A stretch of DNA of 64,000 nt from Aliigemmobacter aestuarii (lineage in GTDB: Bacteria > Pseudomonadota > Alphaproteobacteria > Rhodobacterales > Rhodobacteraceae), in NCBI RefSeq assembly GCF_004799285.1, contig NZ_SSND01000005.1, positions 124,001-188,000 of the forward strand, in the 5' to 3' direction. The position numbers and the translations under genes were made by a program. A model generated the notes under the pieces. It searched no databases. It was given only the letters and a program-made list of their open reading frames with translations, and was not told the origin of the DNA. This document shows positions 35,034 through 43,479 of the stretch, one piece after another (the first letter of the stretch is position 1; every line of letters begins with the position of its first letter).

Positions 35034-36436
35034 GGGCCGTCGGCCCAGGCTTCCAGCTTGCGGTAAAGCGTCGAGGGCGACAGGTCCAGCGCGCGGGCCG
35101 CCCTTGGTACCGATCCGCCGTGACGCGCGATCGCCGCCTCGATCACGCGGCGTTCGATCTCGGCCATCGTCAATCCCGCGAGGCTTTCGAAATCGGGTTC
35201 CGCCTGTGTCAGCGGACCCGCCGCGCCGGGCAGGGTGTCGCCCTGCCGGAACAGTTCGACCGGCAGCATGTCAAGCGTGACCGTCCCGCCCTCGTTGCGG
35301 ATCACGACGTTGCGGATCACGTTCAGGACCTGCCGCACGTTGCCGGGCCAGGGATGCGACCGGAACAGACGGATCACCGCAGGGTCGAGCCCGTCAAAGC
35401 GCCGTCCCTCCTCGGCGGAGAAACAGTCCAGCGCGCCCTGGGCGATCTCGATCACATCGTCGCCGCGTTCGCGCAGGGCGGGCATGTGGATCGGTATCAC
35501 GAACAGCCGGTAATACAGATCATCGCGGAACTGGCCCCGGCGAACGCAATCGAGCGGGTCGCGGTTCGTCGAACAGACGATGCGGACACTCACCTTGCGG
35601 GGGTTCGGGGCGCCCAGGGGATGGACCATCGAGCTTTGCACGAAGCGCATGAACCGCGCCTGAAGTGCAAGCGGCATTTCGCAGACCTCGTCCAGAAACA
35701 GGGTGCCACCGTCGGCCAGGCTGGCAGCGCCGGCCTTTTCGGAATGGGCCCCCGGAAAGGCCCCTTTCACATGGCCGAAGACCTCGGCTTCCAGCTGGTC
35801 CGGTGCGATGGCCCCGCAGTTCAGCGTGACGAATGGCCCCTTCGACCGGGCAGAGCCCTTGTGCACCGCCAGCGCGCAAAGCTCTTTCCCGGTGCCGCTT
35901 TCCCCGGTGATGAAAACCGTCGCCATCGACCTTGCGACCGACCGGATCGTCGCGTGAACCCGCGCCATGACGGCGGACGATCCGACCATTCCACCGGTGG
36001 CCGGGCGCGCATCGCCGATCGGGGCCGGATCTTCGCCGCGATCCGTTGCGGCCTGGTCCTTCAGCGCGTTGTTGACGGATGAAAGGAACCGCTGTTCGTC
36101 GAAGGGCTTCACAAGGAAATCGTGCGCGCCTGCGCGCATCGCCTCTACCGCGCGGTTGATCGACCCGTTCGCGGTGACGACGATCACGGCGGTGCCCGGT
36201 GCTTCCGACAGGATATCCTGCATCAGGTCCAGCCCGTCACCGTCGGGCAGCATCAGGTCCAGAAGAACGATCGAAGGGGCGTGGCTTTGCCAGGCCTCGC
36301 GCCCTTCGGCCAGAGACGATGCCGTAACCACTTCGTGCCCCGCCTGTGCGAGCACCGACCGATAGATCATCTGCAGCGAAAGCGTGTCCTCGATCACCAG
36401 GATCGGGGCGGGCAGGGGGACAGGCGGCCGCATCAA
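35021..36436 (-). CDS. Sigma-54-type response regulator with atypical GAFPGA loop
   Basis: A 471-residue NtrC/LuxO-like regulator. The receiver domain (about 10-125) has phospho-acceptor Asp60 (IVLLDLMLPDGDG) and Lys110. The AAA+ domain (about 150-385) has Walker A GESGTGKE (178-185) and Walker B GGTLFLDE (243-250). The sigma-54 contact loop, normally GAFTGA, reads GAFPGA (225-230). The codon is CCG on the coding strand. A Fis-type helix-turn-helix ends the protein (about 430-465, ARALDLSPSTLYRKLEAW). Its start overlaps the Hpt gene stop by ATGA, so the pair is co-expressed. The Thr-to-Pro change may impair or alter sigma-54 activation. Confidence 0.92.
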   Translation of the reverse strand: MMRPPVPLPAPILVIEDTLSLQMIYRSVLAQAGHEVVTASSLAEGREAWQSHAPSIVLLDLMLPDGDGLDLMQDILSEAPGTAVIVVTANGSINRAVEAMRAGAHDFLVKPFDEQRFLSSVNNALKDQAATDRGEDPAPIGDARPATGGMVGSSAVMARVHATIRSVARSMATVFITGESGTGKELCALAVHKGSARSKGPFVTLNCGAIAPDQLEAEVFGHVKGAFPGAHSEKAGAASLADGGTLFLDEVCEMPLALQARFMRFVQSSMVHPLGAPNPRKVSVRIVCSTNRDPLDCVRRGQFRDDLYYRLFVIPIHMPALRERGDDVIEIAQGALDCFSAEEGRRFDGLDPAVIRLFRSHPWPGNVRQVLNVIRNVVIRNEGGTVTLDMLPVELFRQGDTLPGAAGPLTQAEPDFESLAGLTMAEIERRVIEAAIARHGGSVPRAARALDLSPSTLYRKLEAWADGPATD

Positions 36437-36825
36437 GGCGCCATCCCGGCGCCAAGCGCCGACGCGGTCCGCGCCAGAACCTCGACGCCATCGGCCAGGG
36501 CGCGCGCTTCGCCCTCGGGAAAGGGCCGGCCCGCGGCCGCATCGGCATCTGCAAGCAGGCTGCGTGCCCGTTCGGCCAGCCCGGCATCCCCGGCCAGTGC
36601 GGCCAGGGCCACCAGCGTGTGGCAGCCCCGGCGCTGATCGGCGCGATGCGCGGATCGCAGTTGCAGGGCCACCCCGGCCAGATCGTCGGCAAGCGTCGCG
36701 GCCAGCAGCGCGACACGGTCGGCGCCAACCGCCCGCGCCAGGGCCGCTGACAGGTCGGCCTGCGCTGGCATCAGGGTATTGGCAGTTTCAGGGCCCGGGG
36801 GGGCAGGGGGGCTGGAATGGCTCAT
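36433..36825 (-). CDS. Hpt domain-like phosphotransfer protein
   Basis: A 130-residue helical Ala-rich protein. The segment RRGCHTLVALAALAGDAGLAERA parallels the Hpt helix around the phospho-accepting histidine (usual pattern HxLKG), with His69 as the candidate; the usual Lys-Gly is replaced, so the domain is divergent. Its stop overlaps the start of the sigma-54-type regulator by ATGA. This arrangement suggests that a phosphorelay runs through it to the regulator, with the hybrid kinase encoded elsewhere. The N-terminal 20 residues are Pro-rich and probably disordered. Confidence 0.7.
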   Translation of the reverse strand: MSHSSPPAPPGPETANTLMPAQADLSAALARAVGADRVALLAATLADDLAGVALQLRSAHRADQRRGCHTLVALAALAGDAGLAERARSLLADADAAAGRPFPEGEARALADGVEVLARTASALGAGMAP

Positions 36826-36894
36826 CCCGCCCTCCGCAGCAGGATGCGAGGGGGTTGGGTTCGTGACGGCAGAAATGGGGCCAGCCCAAAGATC

Positions 36895-36923
36895 ATGGCC
36901 CGCAGGTTACCGCTGCGGGCCAT
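36895..36923 (-). terminator. Strong hairpin after prpE
   Basis: A perfect 11-bp stem ATGGCCCGCAG/CTGCGGGCCAT with a 7-base loop lies 33 bases beyond the prpE stop. On the - strand it is followed by GATCTTT, a weak T-tract, so termination efficiency is uncertain. Confidence 0.65.
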
Positions 36924-36955
36924 GAATTCAAGAAAGCTTTGGCGAAACGCTTCGA

Positions 36956-38851
36956 TCACCCTTTGGCGGCAAGCCCGATCGTCTTCAGCGCTTCGCGGAT
37001 TTCTTCAAGGATCGCCGGGTCGTCGATCGTCGCGGGCATCTTGAATTCTTCGCAGTCGGCGATCTTGACCATCGTGCCGCGCAGGATCTTGCCCGAGCGG
37101 GTCTTGGGCAGCCTGTCCACCACGACAGCGCGCTTGAAGTCGGCAACGGGGCCGATCTTTTCGCGCATCAGCGTCACGCATTCCTTGACCACCTCGGCGG
37201 GTTCGCGGTTCGACCCCTTGTTGAGGCAAAGGAACCCCACGGGCGACTGCCCCTTCAGGGCATCCGTCACGCCGATCACGGCACATTCGGCCACGTCCCT
37301 GTGACCGGCCAGAACCTCTTCCATCGCGCCGGTCGACAGGCGGTGGCCAGCGACGTTGATCACGTCATCGGTGCGGGCCATGATGTAGAGGTACCCGTCT
37401 TCGTCGATGTAACCCGCATCGCCCGTCTCGTAATAGCCGGGGAAATGGGACAGGTAGGATTTCCGGAACCGTTCCTCTGCGTTCCACAGCGTTGGCAGCG
37501 TGCCGGGCGGCAGCGGCAGTTTCACCGCGATCGCCCCCAGCGTGCCGGGGCCCACGGGATGGCCGCCTTCGTCCAGAACCTGCACGTCATAGCCCGGCAT
37601 CGCGACCGAGGGGCTTCCGACCTTCACCGGAAGATGTTCGATCCCCATCGGATTGGCCGCGATGGCCCAGCCGGTTTCGGTCTGCCACCAGTGGTCGATG
37701 ACCGGCACGTTCAGGTGACGCGCGGCCCAGTGGATCGTGTCCGGGTCGGCCCGCTCACCGGCCAGGAACAATGCCTGAAGGTTCGACAGGTCGTAATCGC
37801 GGATCAGTTCGCCGTTCGGGTCGTCGCGCTTGATCGCACGCAGCGCGGTCGGCGCGGTGAAGAAGCTGCGCACCTTGTGTTCGGCGATCACGCGCCAGAA
37901 GGTGCCTGCGTCGGGCGTTCCGACGGGCTTGCCCTCGAAGACGATGGTGGTGCAGCCCGCGATCAGCGGCCCATAGCAGATGTAGCTGTGCCCGACGACC
38001 CAGCCCACGTCAGAGGCGGCCCAGAACACATCGCCCACGCCCACGTTGTAGACCGCGCGCATCGACCAGTTCAGCGCCACCAGATGGCCTGCGGTCGGGC
38101 GCACAACGCCCTTGGGCGCCCCGGTCGTGCCCGAGGTGTAAAGGATGTAGGCCGGGTGATTGCCCGCCACCGGAACGCATTCGGCCGGGGTCACGCCGAA
38201 CTGGAAGGCGTGCCAGTCGACATCCCGGCCCTCGACCAGTCGCGCAACTTCCTGTTCGCGCTGGAAGATCACGCAGAAATCGGGCTTGTGACCGGCAAGG
38301 TCGATCGCGCCGTCCAGAAGGGGCTTGTAATGGACCACGCGGTTCGGTTCGATCCCGCAAGAGGCCGCGATGATCGCCTTGGGCTTGCAGTCGTCGATCC
38401 GCACGGCCAGTTCGTTGGCCGCGAAACCGCCGAAGACGACCGAATGGATCGCCCCCAGCCGGGCGCAGGCCAGCATCGCCTCAAGCGCCTCGGGCACCAT
38501 CGGCATGTAGATGATGACGCGGTCGCCCTTTTCCACGCCCTTCGCGCGCAGCGCGCCGGCAAGGCTGGCCACGCGGGTCTGCAACTCGCCATAGGTGATG
38601 ACGTGCTTGGTGCCGGTCACGGGGCTGTCATGGATGATGGCGGGCTGCTTGCCGCGTCCGGCCAGAACATGGCGATCCACCGCGTTCCAGCAGGTGTTGA
38701 CCTCGGCATCGGTAAACCACTCGTAGAGGGGCGCGCGATCCGCGTTCAGCGCACGGCTTGGCGCCTTGACCCAGTCGATGGCCCCGGCGGCCTGCATCCA
38801 GTAACCTTCCGGGTCAGCCTTCCAGCCGCCATAAATATCGGCGTATCCCAT
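36956..38851 (-). CDS. prpE: Propionyl-CoA synthetase (acetyl-CoA synthetase-like)
   Basis: A 631-residue acyl-adenylate-forming ligase. It starts MGYADIYGGWKADPEGYW and carries the AMP-binding motif YTSGTTGAPKGVVR, the WWQTETGW segment and the catalytic Lys588 in PKTRSGKILRG. The N-terminus and overall pattern follow PrpE/ACSS3 rather than acetyl-CoA synthetase, so propionate is the preferred substrate by family; acetate is possible. It makes propionyl-CoA in the cytoplasm. The upstream region carries TTTGCAAA-like sites that suggest control by a short-chain acyl-CoA regulator. No methylcitrate or carboxylase genes lie adjacent. Confidence 0.9.
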   Translation of the reverse strand: MGYADIYGGWKADPEGYWMQAAGAIDWVKAPSRALNADRAPLYEWFTDAEVNTCWNAVDRHVLAGRGKQPAIIHDSPVTGTKHVITYGELQTRVASLAGALRAKGVEKGDRVIIYMPMVPEALEAMLACARLGAIHSVVFGGFAANELAVRIDDCKPKAIIAASCGIEPNRVVHYKPLLDGAIDLAGHKPDFCVIFQREQEVARLVEGRDVDWHAFQFGVTPAECVPVAGNHPAYILYTSGTTGAPKGVVRPTAGHLVALNWSMRAVYNVGVGDVFWAASDVGWVVGHSYICYGPLIAGCTTIVFEGKPVGTPDAGTFWRVIAEHKVRSFFTAPTALRAIKRDDPNGELIRDYDLSNLQALFLAGERADPDTIHWAARHLNVPVIDHWWQTETGWAIAANPMGIEHLPVKVGSPSVAMPGYDVQVLDEGGHPVGPGTLGAIAVKLPLPPGTLPTLWNAEERFRKSYLSHFPGYYETGDAGYIDEDGYLYIMARTDDVINVAGHRLSTGAMEEVLAGHRDVAECAVIGVTDALKGQSPVGFLCLNKGSNREPAEVVKECVTLMREKIGPVADFKRAVVVDRLPKTRSGKILRGTMVKIADCEEFKMPATIDDPAILEEIREALKTIGLAAKG

Positions 38852-38946
38852 GAGTTGCCTCCTCCAAAGCGTTGCGCTTTGTTACGGCAGGGGGCGGGCA
38901 TCGCGCAATGCTGTTACCGGGCAACATTTCGGTTGGGGCAAAATAA

Positions 38947-39036
38947 TTTGCAATAACAGTCTTTCTGCGACTGCAAATTTATGCAAATCCCGCACCTCTT
39001 TCCAGAATTTCCTGAACCTCCGATCGGCTTTGCAAA
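38947..39036 (-). promoter_or_regulatory. TTTGCAAA-type sites upstream of prpE (candidate ScfR/PccR operator)
   Basis: The 317-base region between prpE and the divergent lipoprotein gene (38852-39168) holds four related sites. These are TTTGCAA at 38947-38953, two TGCAAA half-sites at 38972-38977 and 38982-38987 spaced exactly 10 bases apart, and a perfect TTTGCAAA palindrome at 39029-39036. PccR-type short-chain acyl-CoA regulators of Rhodobacter are reported to bind paired TTTGCAAA sites, usually separated by four bases; spacing here differs. Nothing else is seen in this gap. Confidence 0.5.
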
Positions 39037-39168
39037 TCGGCTGCCGGCATGTTGCAGAGATTCGCGCCAATGCCCATCGGCCCGAAACCGGCCCATCCCA
39101 GGTTGACAGGGCCTTGGCGCGTGGCCGAGGCTTGCGTTTCTCTTGCGGACAACGGAACGGAGGATCGT

Positions 39169-39612
39169 ATGAGCGTGTTGAACAGGGTGGTGCTGGTTGC
39201 GGTCTGTTCCCTTGCCATCGGTTCGGGCTGCGTCTCGGATGGCGGGGGAGGCACGGCGACGGGGGGCAACACGGCGACGGGGGGCGACGGGCTGGCGGGA
39301 CGGCTGGCCCAAACGCGACTTGACCTTGCGGTGACGGATGCCGCCGCCGATCCCGCTGCCGGGCCGATGGTCATGCGCCTGCGGCGGGACGGGACAGGCG
39401 ACATGCAGTACGGGGGCCTCGACCTGACCTATCGCTGGCGTGCCGAAGGCGACAGGCTTTGCCTTGCCGACCTGCGGCTTGGCGGGATGGCGTCGGACGA
39501 CCCGTCGGAACAATGCGCGGCGGTCAGCATCGCGGGCGACCGGATCACGGTCGAAGGGCTGGGACCCGAGCGCGGCAACCGGCGCATGTCGGGCAGCATC
39601 TCGCCGCTTTGA
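39169..39612 (+). CDS. Putative lipoprotein of unknown function
   Basis: A 147-residue protein. The N-terminus (MSVLNRVVLVAVCSLAIGSGC) ends in a lipobox-like IGSGC, with Cys21 the likely lipidated residue; Gly at -3 is unusual, so lipidation is probable rather than certain. A Gly/Thr-rich linker (GGGGTATGGNTATGG) follows, then a compact domain with two cysteines that could form a disulfide. The start at 39169 has GGAGG 5-9 bases upstream. I recognise no family. It is divergent from prpE. Confidence 0.7.
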   Translation: MSVLNRVVLVAVCSLAIGSGCVSDGGGGTATGGNTATGGDGLAGRLAQTRLDLAVTDAAADPAAGPMVMRLRRDGTGDMQYGGLDLTYRWRAEGDRLCLADLRLGGMASDDPSEQCAAVSIAGDRITVEGLGPERGNRRMSGSISPL

Positions 39613-39823
39613 AGTAGCCAAGGCTGGACGGGGTCGTCGCCCGCGCGGCACGGCCCCCCGCTGAAAGCGCAGGCGCGGGTCTGACAGGCCAAGCATCCGG
39701 GCCGGATGCGGCGCAGGAAACATCAGGCGCTGTCGGAGCAGGCGCGCCTGCGCTTCGGGCGATGCCCCCGGTTGCGTCCCACCGGCAGAAGCAGGATCGG
39801 CGCCGGTTGCCCGGCTGCCCGCA

Positions 39824-42103
39824 TCATCCGTAGAAATGCACCGGTGTCCCCGCCAGGGCCGAGATGTTCAGAAGCCCCCGCGCCGTGATCGAGGGCGTCA
39901 CGATATGCGCCTTGTTGCCCATCCCCATCAGGATCGGCCCCACCTCAAGCCCGCCCGCCTTCAGCTTGAGCATGTTGCGCGCCGTGTTGGCGGCATCGGT
40001 GTAGGCAAAGACCAGGATGTTTGCCGCCCCTTCCATCCGCGTGTTGGGGAAGATGCGCGCCCGCAGATCGGGATCCAGGGCGGCATCCGCGCTCATCTCG
40101 CCCTCGAAGACGAAATCCACGCCCTTCGCATCGAGGATCTCGCGTGCCGCCCGCATCCGGCGGCCCGAATCCGTGTCGAGGTTGCCGAAGTTGGAATGGG
40201 AACACAGCGCCACCTTCGGCGTCACGCCAAAGCGCCGGGCATGGCGCGCCGCGCCGCAGATCGTGGTGGCGATCTGTTCGGGCGTGGGCACGGCGTTCAC
40301 ATGGGTATCGGCCACGAACAGCGGCCCGTCCTCCTGGATCATCAGCGACAGCGCGCCATGCGGCGTCAGCCCCCCGCGTCCGAGAACCTGATCGACATAG
40401 TTCAGATGCCACAGGTATTGCCCGAAGGTGCCGCAGATCATGCTGTCGGCATCGCCGCGGTGCACGGCGATCGCCGCGATGGCGGTGGTGTTCGTCCGCA
40501 GGACGGCGCGCGCGATGTCGGGCGTGACGCCGCGCCGTTCCATCAGTTCGTGATAGGTCGACCAGTAGTCGCGATAACGGTGGTCGCTTTCGGGGTTCAC
40601 GATCTCGAAATCGCGGTCGGGGCGGATCGGCAGGCCTGCCCGTTCCGCGCGCCGGGCGATCACCTCGGGACGGCCGATCAGGATCGGGGCATCCGTCGTT
40701 TCCTCGATCATCGCGTTGGCGGCCCTCAGCACCCGTTCATCCTCGCCCTCGGCAAAGACGATCCGCCGCGTGGCCTTGCGCGCCGCCTCGAAGACCGGCC
40801 GCATGATCAGCGCGGACTTGAACACCGAGCCGTCCAGCTTCTGGCGGTAGGCGGGCAGGTCCGCGATCGGCCGCGTGGCCACGCCCGACTCCATCGCGGC
40901 CTTCGCCACGGCGCTGGCCACCACGCCGATCAGGCGCGGGTCAAAGGGTTTCGGGATCAGGTATTCCGGCCCGAAGGCCAGCTTTTCCCCGCGATAGGCG
41001 GCGGCGGCCTCGGCGCTGGTGGTGGCGCGGGCAAGGGCCGCGATCCCTTCGATGCAAGCAAGCTGCATCTCGTCGTTGATCTGCGTCGCGCCCACGTCCA
41101 GCGCCCCCCGGAAGATGAAGGGGAAGCAAAGCACGTTGTTGACCTGATTGGGAAAGTCGCTGCGGCCGGTGGCGATGATCGCCTCGGGCGCCACGCTGCG
41201 CACCTCGTCGGGCAGGATTTCCGGCGTGGGGTTGGCAAGCGCGAAGATGATCGGCGCCTTGGCCATGCGCGCCACCATCGCGGGGGTCAGCACGCCGGGG
41301 CCGGACAGGCCCAGGAACATGTCGGCCCCTTCGATCACCTCGTCCAGGGTGCGCAGGTCGGTCTTTTGCGCAAAGGCCGCCTTCTGCGGGTTCATGTCTT
41401 CGGCCCGGCCCTCGTAGACCAGACCGTGGATGTCGCAAAGCCAGACGTTCTCGCGCCGCACCCCCAGCTTCAGGAGCATGTTGAGGCAGGCGATCCCCGC
41501 CGCCCCGCCGCCGGTCGAGACGATGCGGATATCCTCGAACCGCTTGCCCGCGATCTTCAGCGCGTTGGTCGCGGCCGCGCCCACGACGATGGCGGTGCCG
41601 TGCTGGTCGTCGTGGAAGACGGGGATGTTCATCCGCTCGCGGCACAGCTTTTCGACGATGAAGCAGTCGGGCGCCTTGATGTCTTCCAGGTTGATCGCGC
41701 CGAAGGTGGGCTCCAGCGCGCAGACGATCTCGGCCAGCTTGACCGGGTCGGGTTCATTCAGTTCAATGTCAAAACAATCGATGTTGGCGAACTTCTTGAA
41801 CAGCACGGCCTTGCCTTCCATCACCGGCTTCGAGGCCAGCGCGCCGATGTTGCCAAGGCCCAGAACGGCGGTGCCGTTCGACACGACCGCCACCAGGTTG
41901 CCCCTTGAAGTATAACGGCTTGCCGTCGTGGGATCGGCCTTGATCTCAAGGCAGGCCTCGGCCACGCCGGGGCTGTAGGCGCGCGACAGGTCGCGCCCGT
42001 TCGCAAGCGGCTTGGTGGCGCGAATCTCCAGCTTTCCGGGCTTCGGAAACTCGTGATAGTCCAGCGCGGCCTGCCGTGCGTTGTCCTGGCGTGCGTCTTC
42101 CAT
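39824..42103 (-). CDS. maeB: NADP-dependent malic enzyme with phosphotransacetylase-like C-terminal domain
   Basis: A 759-residue fusion. Residues about 1-430 are the malic enzyme domain (SRAYSPGVAEACLEI, TSRGNLVAVVSNGTAVLGLG, and the Rossmann segment VSTGGGAAGIACLNMLL). Residues about 435-759 resemble phosphate acetyltransferase but in MaeB-type enzymes act in acetyl-CoA regulation rather than catalysis. It converts malate to pyruvate with NADPH production. A GGGAGG site precedes the start at 42103, and a perfect palindrome lies 17-36 bases upstream of the start codon, where a regulator could block expression. It is divergent from the VOC-cupin gene. Confidence 0.95.
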   Translation of the reverse strand: MEDARQDNARQAALDYHEFPKPGKLEIRATKPLANGRDLSRAYSPGVAEACLEIKADPTTASRYTSRGNLVAVVSNGTAVLGLGNIGALASKPVMEGKAVLFKKFANIDCFDIELNEPDPVKLAEIVCALEPTFGAINLEDIKAPDCFIVEKLCRERMNIPVFHDDQHGTAIVVGAAATNALKIAGKRFEDIRIVSTGGGAAGIACLNMLLKLGVRRENVWLCDIHGLVYEGRAEDMNPQKAAFAQKTDLRTLDEVIEGADMFLGLSGPGVLTPAMVARMAKAPIIFALANPTPEILPDEVRSVAPEAIIATGRSDFPNQVNNVLCFPFIFRGALDVGATQINDEMQLACIEGIAALARATTSAEAAAAYRGEKLAFGPEYLIPKPFDPRLIGVVASAVAKAAMESGVATRPIADLPAYRQKLDGSVFKSALIMRPVFEAARKATRRIVFAEGEDERVLRAANAMIEETTDAPILIGRPEVIARRAERAGLPIRPDRDFEIVNPESDHRYRDYWSTYHELMERRGVTPDIARAVLRTNTTAIAAIAVHRGDADSMICGTFGQYLWHLNYVDQVLGRGGLTPHGALSLMIQEDGPLFVADTHVNAVPTPEQIATTICGAARHARRFGVTPKVALCSHSNFGNLDTDSGRRMRAAREILDAKGVDFVFEGEMSADAALDPDLRARIFPNTRMEGAANILVFAYTDAANTARNMLKLKAGGLEVGPILMGMGNKAHIVTPSITARGLLNISALAGTPVHFYG

Positions 42104-42119
42104 TCCATCCTCCCGAAAT

Positions 42120-42139
42120 ATGGTTTACCCTTAAACCAT
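42120..42139. promoter_or_regulatory. Perfect palindrome in the maeB / VOC-cupin divergent region
   Basis: ATGGTTTA-CCCT-TAAACCAT, 8-bp arms with a 4-base spacer, in an otherwise GC-rich 149-base gap. The TGGT...ACCA frame recalls operators of GntR/FadR-type regulators. It lies just upstream of the maeB ribosome-binding site and about 115 bases upstream of the VOC-cupin start, so it could control both. Confidence 0.55.
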
Positions 42140-42252
42140 CTTGAGAAAACCGCAAGGTCCCCTGCGATCAAAGCCGTTTGCGCGCCCGCTTGCAAATCCG
42201 GCATGCGCGCCCCACTCTGCCGCAAAGCCGTGACGACACCAAGGGGAACCGC

Positions 42253-43359
42253 ATGAGCGCGACCATCGCAGAAACCCGGGCCGAAATCCGCCTGCCGACC
42301 GAAGAGTTGCGCGACGACCTGCCTTTCTACACCCGGGTCCTGGGCTTCCGGCTGGACATGATCTATCCGGCCGACAATCCATCGGTCGCGGTGCTTTCGG
42401 GCCACGGGCTGCGCCTGCGGATCGAAAAGGGCGCGCCCGAGGCGCCCGGCACGATCCGCATCCTGACCGACGATCCGGCCTTCGCCGAGGGCGCTCGCGA
42501 ACTCGTCGCCCCGAACGGCACGCGGATCGAGATCGACGCGGCCAATCCGCCGCTTGTCCTGCCGCCCACCGAACATGCCTTCGTGGTGCGCAGGCTTGCC
42601 GATCAGGCGCCCTGGATCATCGGGCGGGCGGGGATGCAATACCGCGATCTGGTGCCGTCCCGTCTGGGCGGCGCGGTCATCGCCAGCCACATCCGCATCC
42701 CTGACGGTGGCCCCGTGCCCGACATGGTCCATTTCCACAAGGTCGGCTTCCAGCTCATCTTCTGCATCAACGGCTGGGTCGATGTCGTCTACGAGGATCA
42801 GGGCGGCCCGATCCGCCTGCATCCCGGCGACTGCTTCATCCAGCCGCCCGAGATTCGCCACCGCGTGCTGGAAGCCTCGGACGGGATCGAGGTGATCGAG
42901 ATCGGCGTACCGGCCGAGCATGTGACCGAAATCGACCACGAGATGGCCCTGCCCACCCCGCATCTGCGCCCGGACCGCGAATGGCAGGGCCAGCGCTTCG
43001 TCCACAATGTCGGGGCTACGGGGGCCTTCACCCGGTTCCGCATCCCCGGCTTCGTCGCCCGCGACACCACGATCAACGCCAACACCAAGGGCGTGGCCGG
43101 GGTGATGGTCGCGCGTCCCTCGGGCGGCCCCGCGCCCTGGACACGCCATGATGCCGATATCCTGTTCACCTTCGTCATGCAGGGCGGCATGACGCTCGAG
43201 GGCGAGGGGAAAGAGCCGTTCCGCCTCTCGCCCGGCGACGCCTTCGTCACGCCCCCCGGCATGGCCACACGCTATGCCGACCCGACCGCAGACCTTGAAC
43301 TGCTCGAAGTGTCGCTGCCCGGCACATTCACGACGACCCTGAGCGGATCTTCAACCTGA
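42253..43359 (+). CDS. VOC-like domain fused to a bicupin (gentisate-dioxygenase-like fold)
   Basis: A 368-residue protein. The first about 90 residues (LPTEELRDDLPFYTRVLGFRLDMIY onward) look like one half of a glyoxalase/VOC module. Two cupin domains follow. Cupin 1 (about 130-230) has VHFHKVGFQLIF and HPGDCFIQPPEIRHRV with plausible metal histidines. Cupin 2 (about 250-360) has TRHDADILFTFVMQG and LSPGDAFVTPPG with fewer histidines and may not bind metal. It could be a dioxygenase or isomerase of a small acid, or a sensor; substrate is unknown. The start at 42253 follows AAGGGGAA. Its last four codons lie within repeat copy C. Confidence 0.78.
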   Translation: MSATIAETRAEIRLPTEELRDDLPFYTRVLGFRLDMIYPADNPSVAVLSGHGLRLRIEKGAPEAPGTIRILTDDPAFAEGARELVAPNGTRIEIDAANPPLVLPPTEHAFVVRRLADQAPWIIGRAGMQYRDLVPSRLGGAVIASHIRIPDGGPVPDMVHFHKVGFQLIFCINGWVDVVYEDQGGPIRLHPGDCFIQPPEIRHRVLEASDGIEVIEIGVPAEHVTEIDHEMALPTPHLRPDREWQGQRFVHNVGATGAFTRFRIPGFVARDTTINANTKGVAGVMVARPSGGPAPWTRHDADILFTFVMQGGMTLEGEGKEPFRLSPGDAFVTPPGMATRYADPTADLELLEVSLPGTFTTTLSGSST

Positions 43360-43399
43360 TCCAAATACCCCGGGGGGTCCGGGGGGCTGGCCCCCCGGC
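43349..43399 (-). repeat. Dispersed GC-rich hairpin element, copy C (inverted, overlaps a stop codon)
   Basis: Read on the - strand, a GGGGGGC-CA-GCCCCCC-type hairpin (43380-43399) is followed by ACCCCCCGGGGTATTT and ends TTGAAG at 43349. The 28 bases 43349-43376 are identical, as reverse complement, to 60416-60443 in copy D. The element includes the stop codon of the VOC-cupin gene (43357-43359). Confidence 0.75.
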
Positions 43400-43479
43400 C
43401 CTGACGCCGCGCCGCCGCTTGCATAACGCGGCGGCGCGCCGCACACTCTGACCCGTTGGTCAAATGGAAGGGCCGTCCA

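Noticed and set aside
36956-38851. Calling the ligase acetyl-CoA synthetase (acs)
   Set aside because: The N-terminus and overall pattern fit the propionyl-CoA synthetase group better; acetate use is kept only as a possibility.
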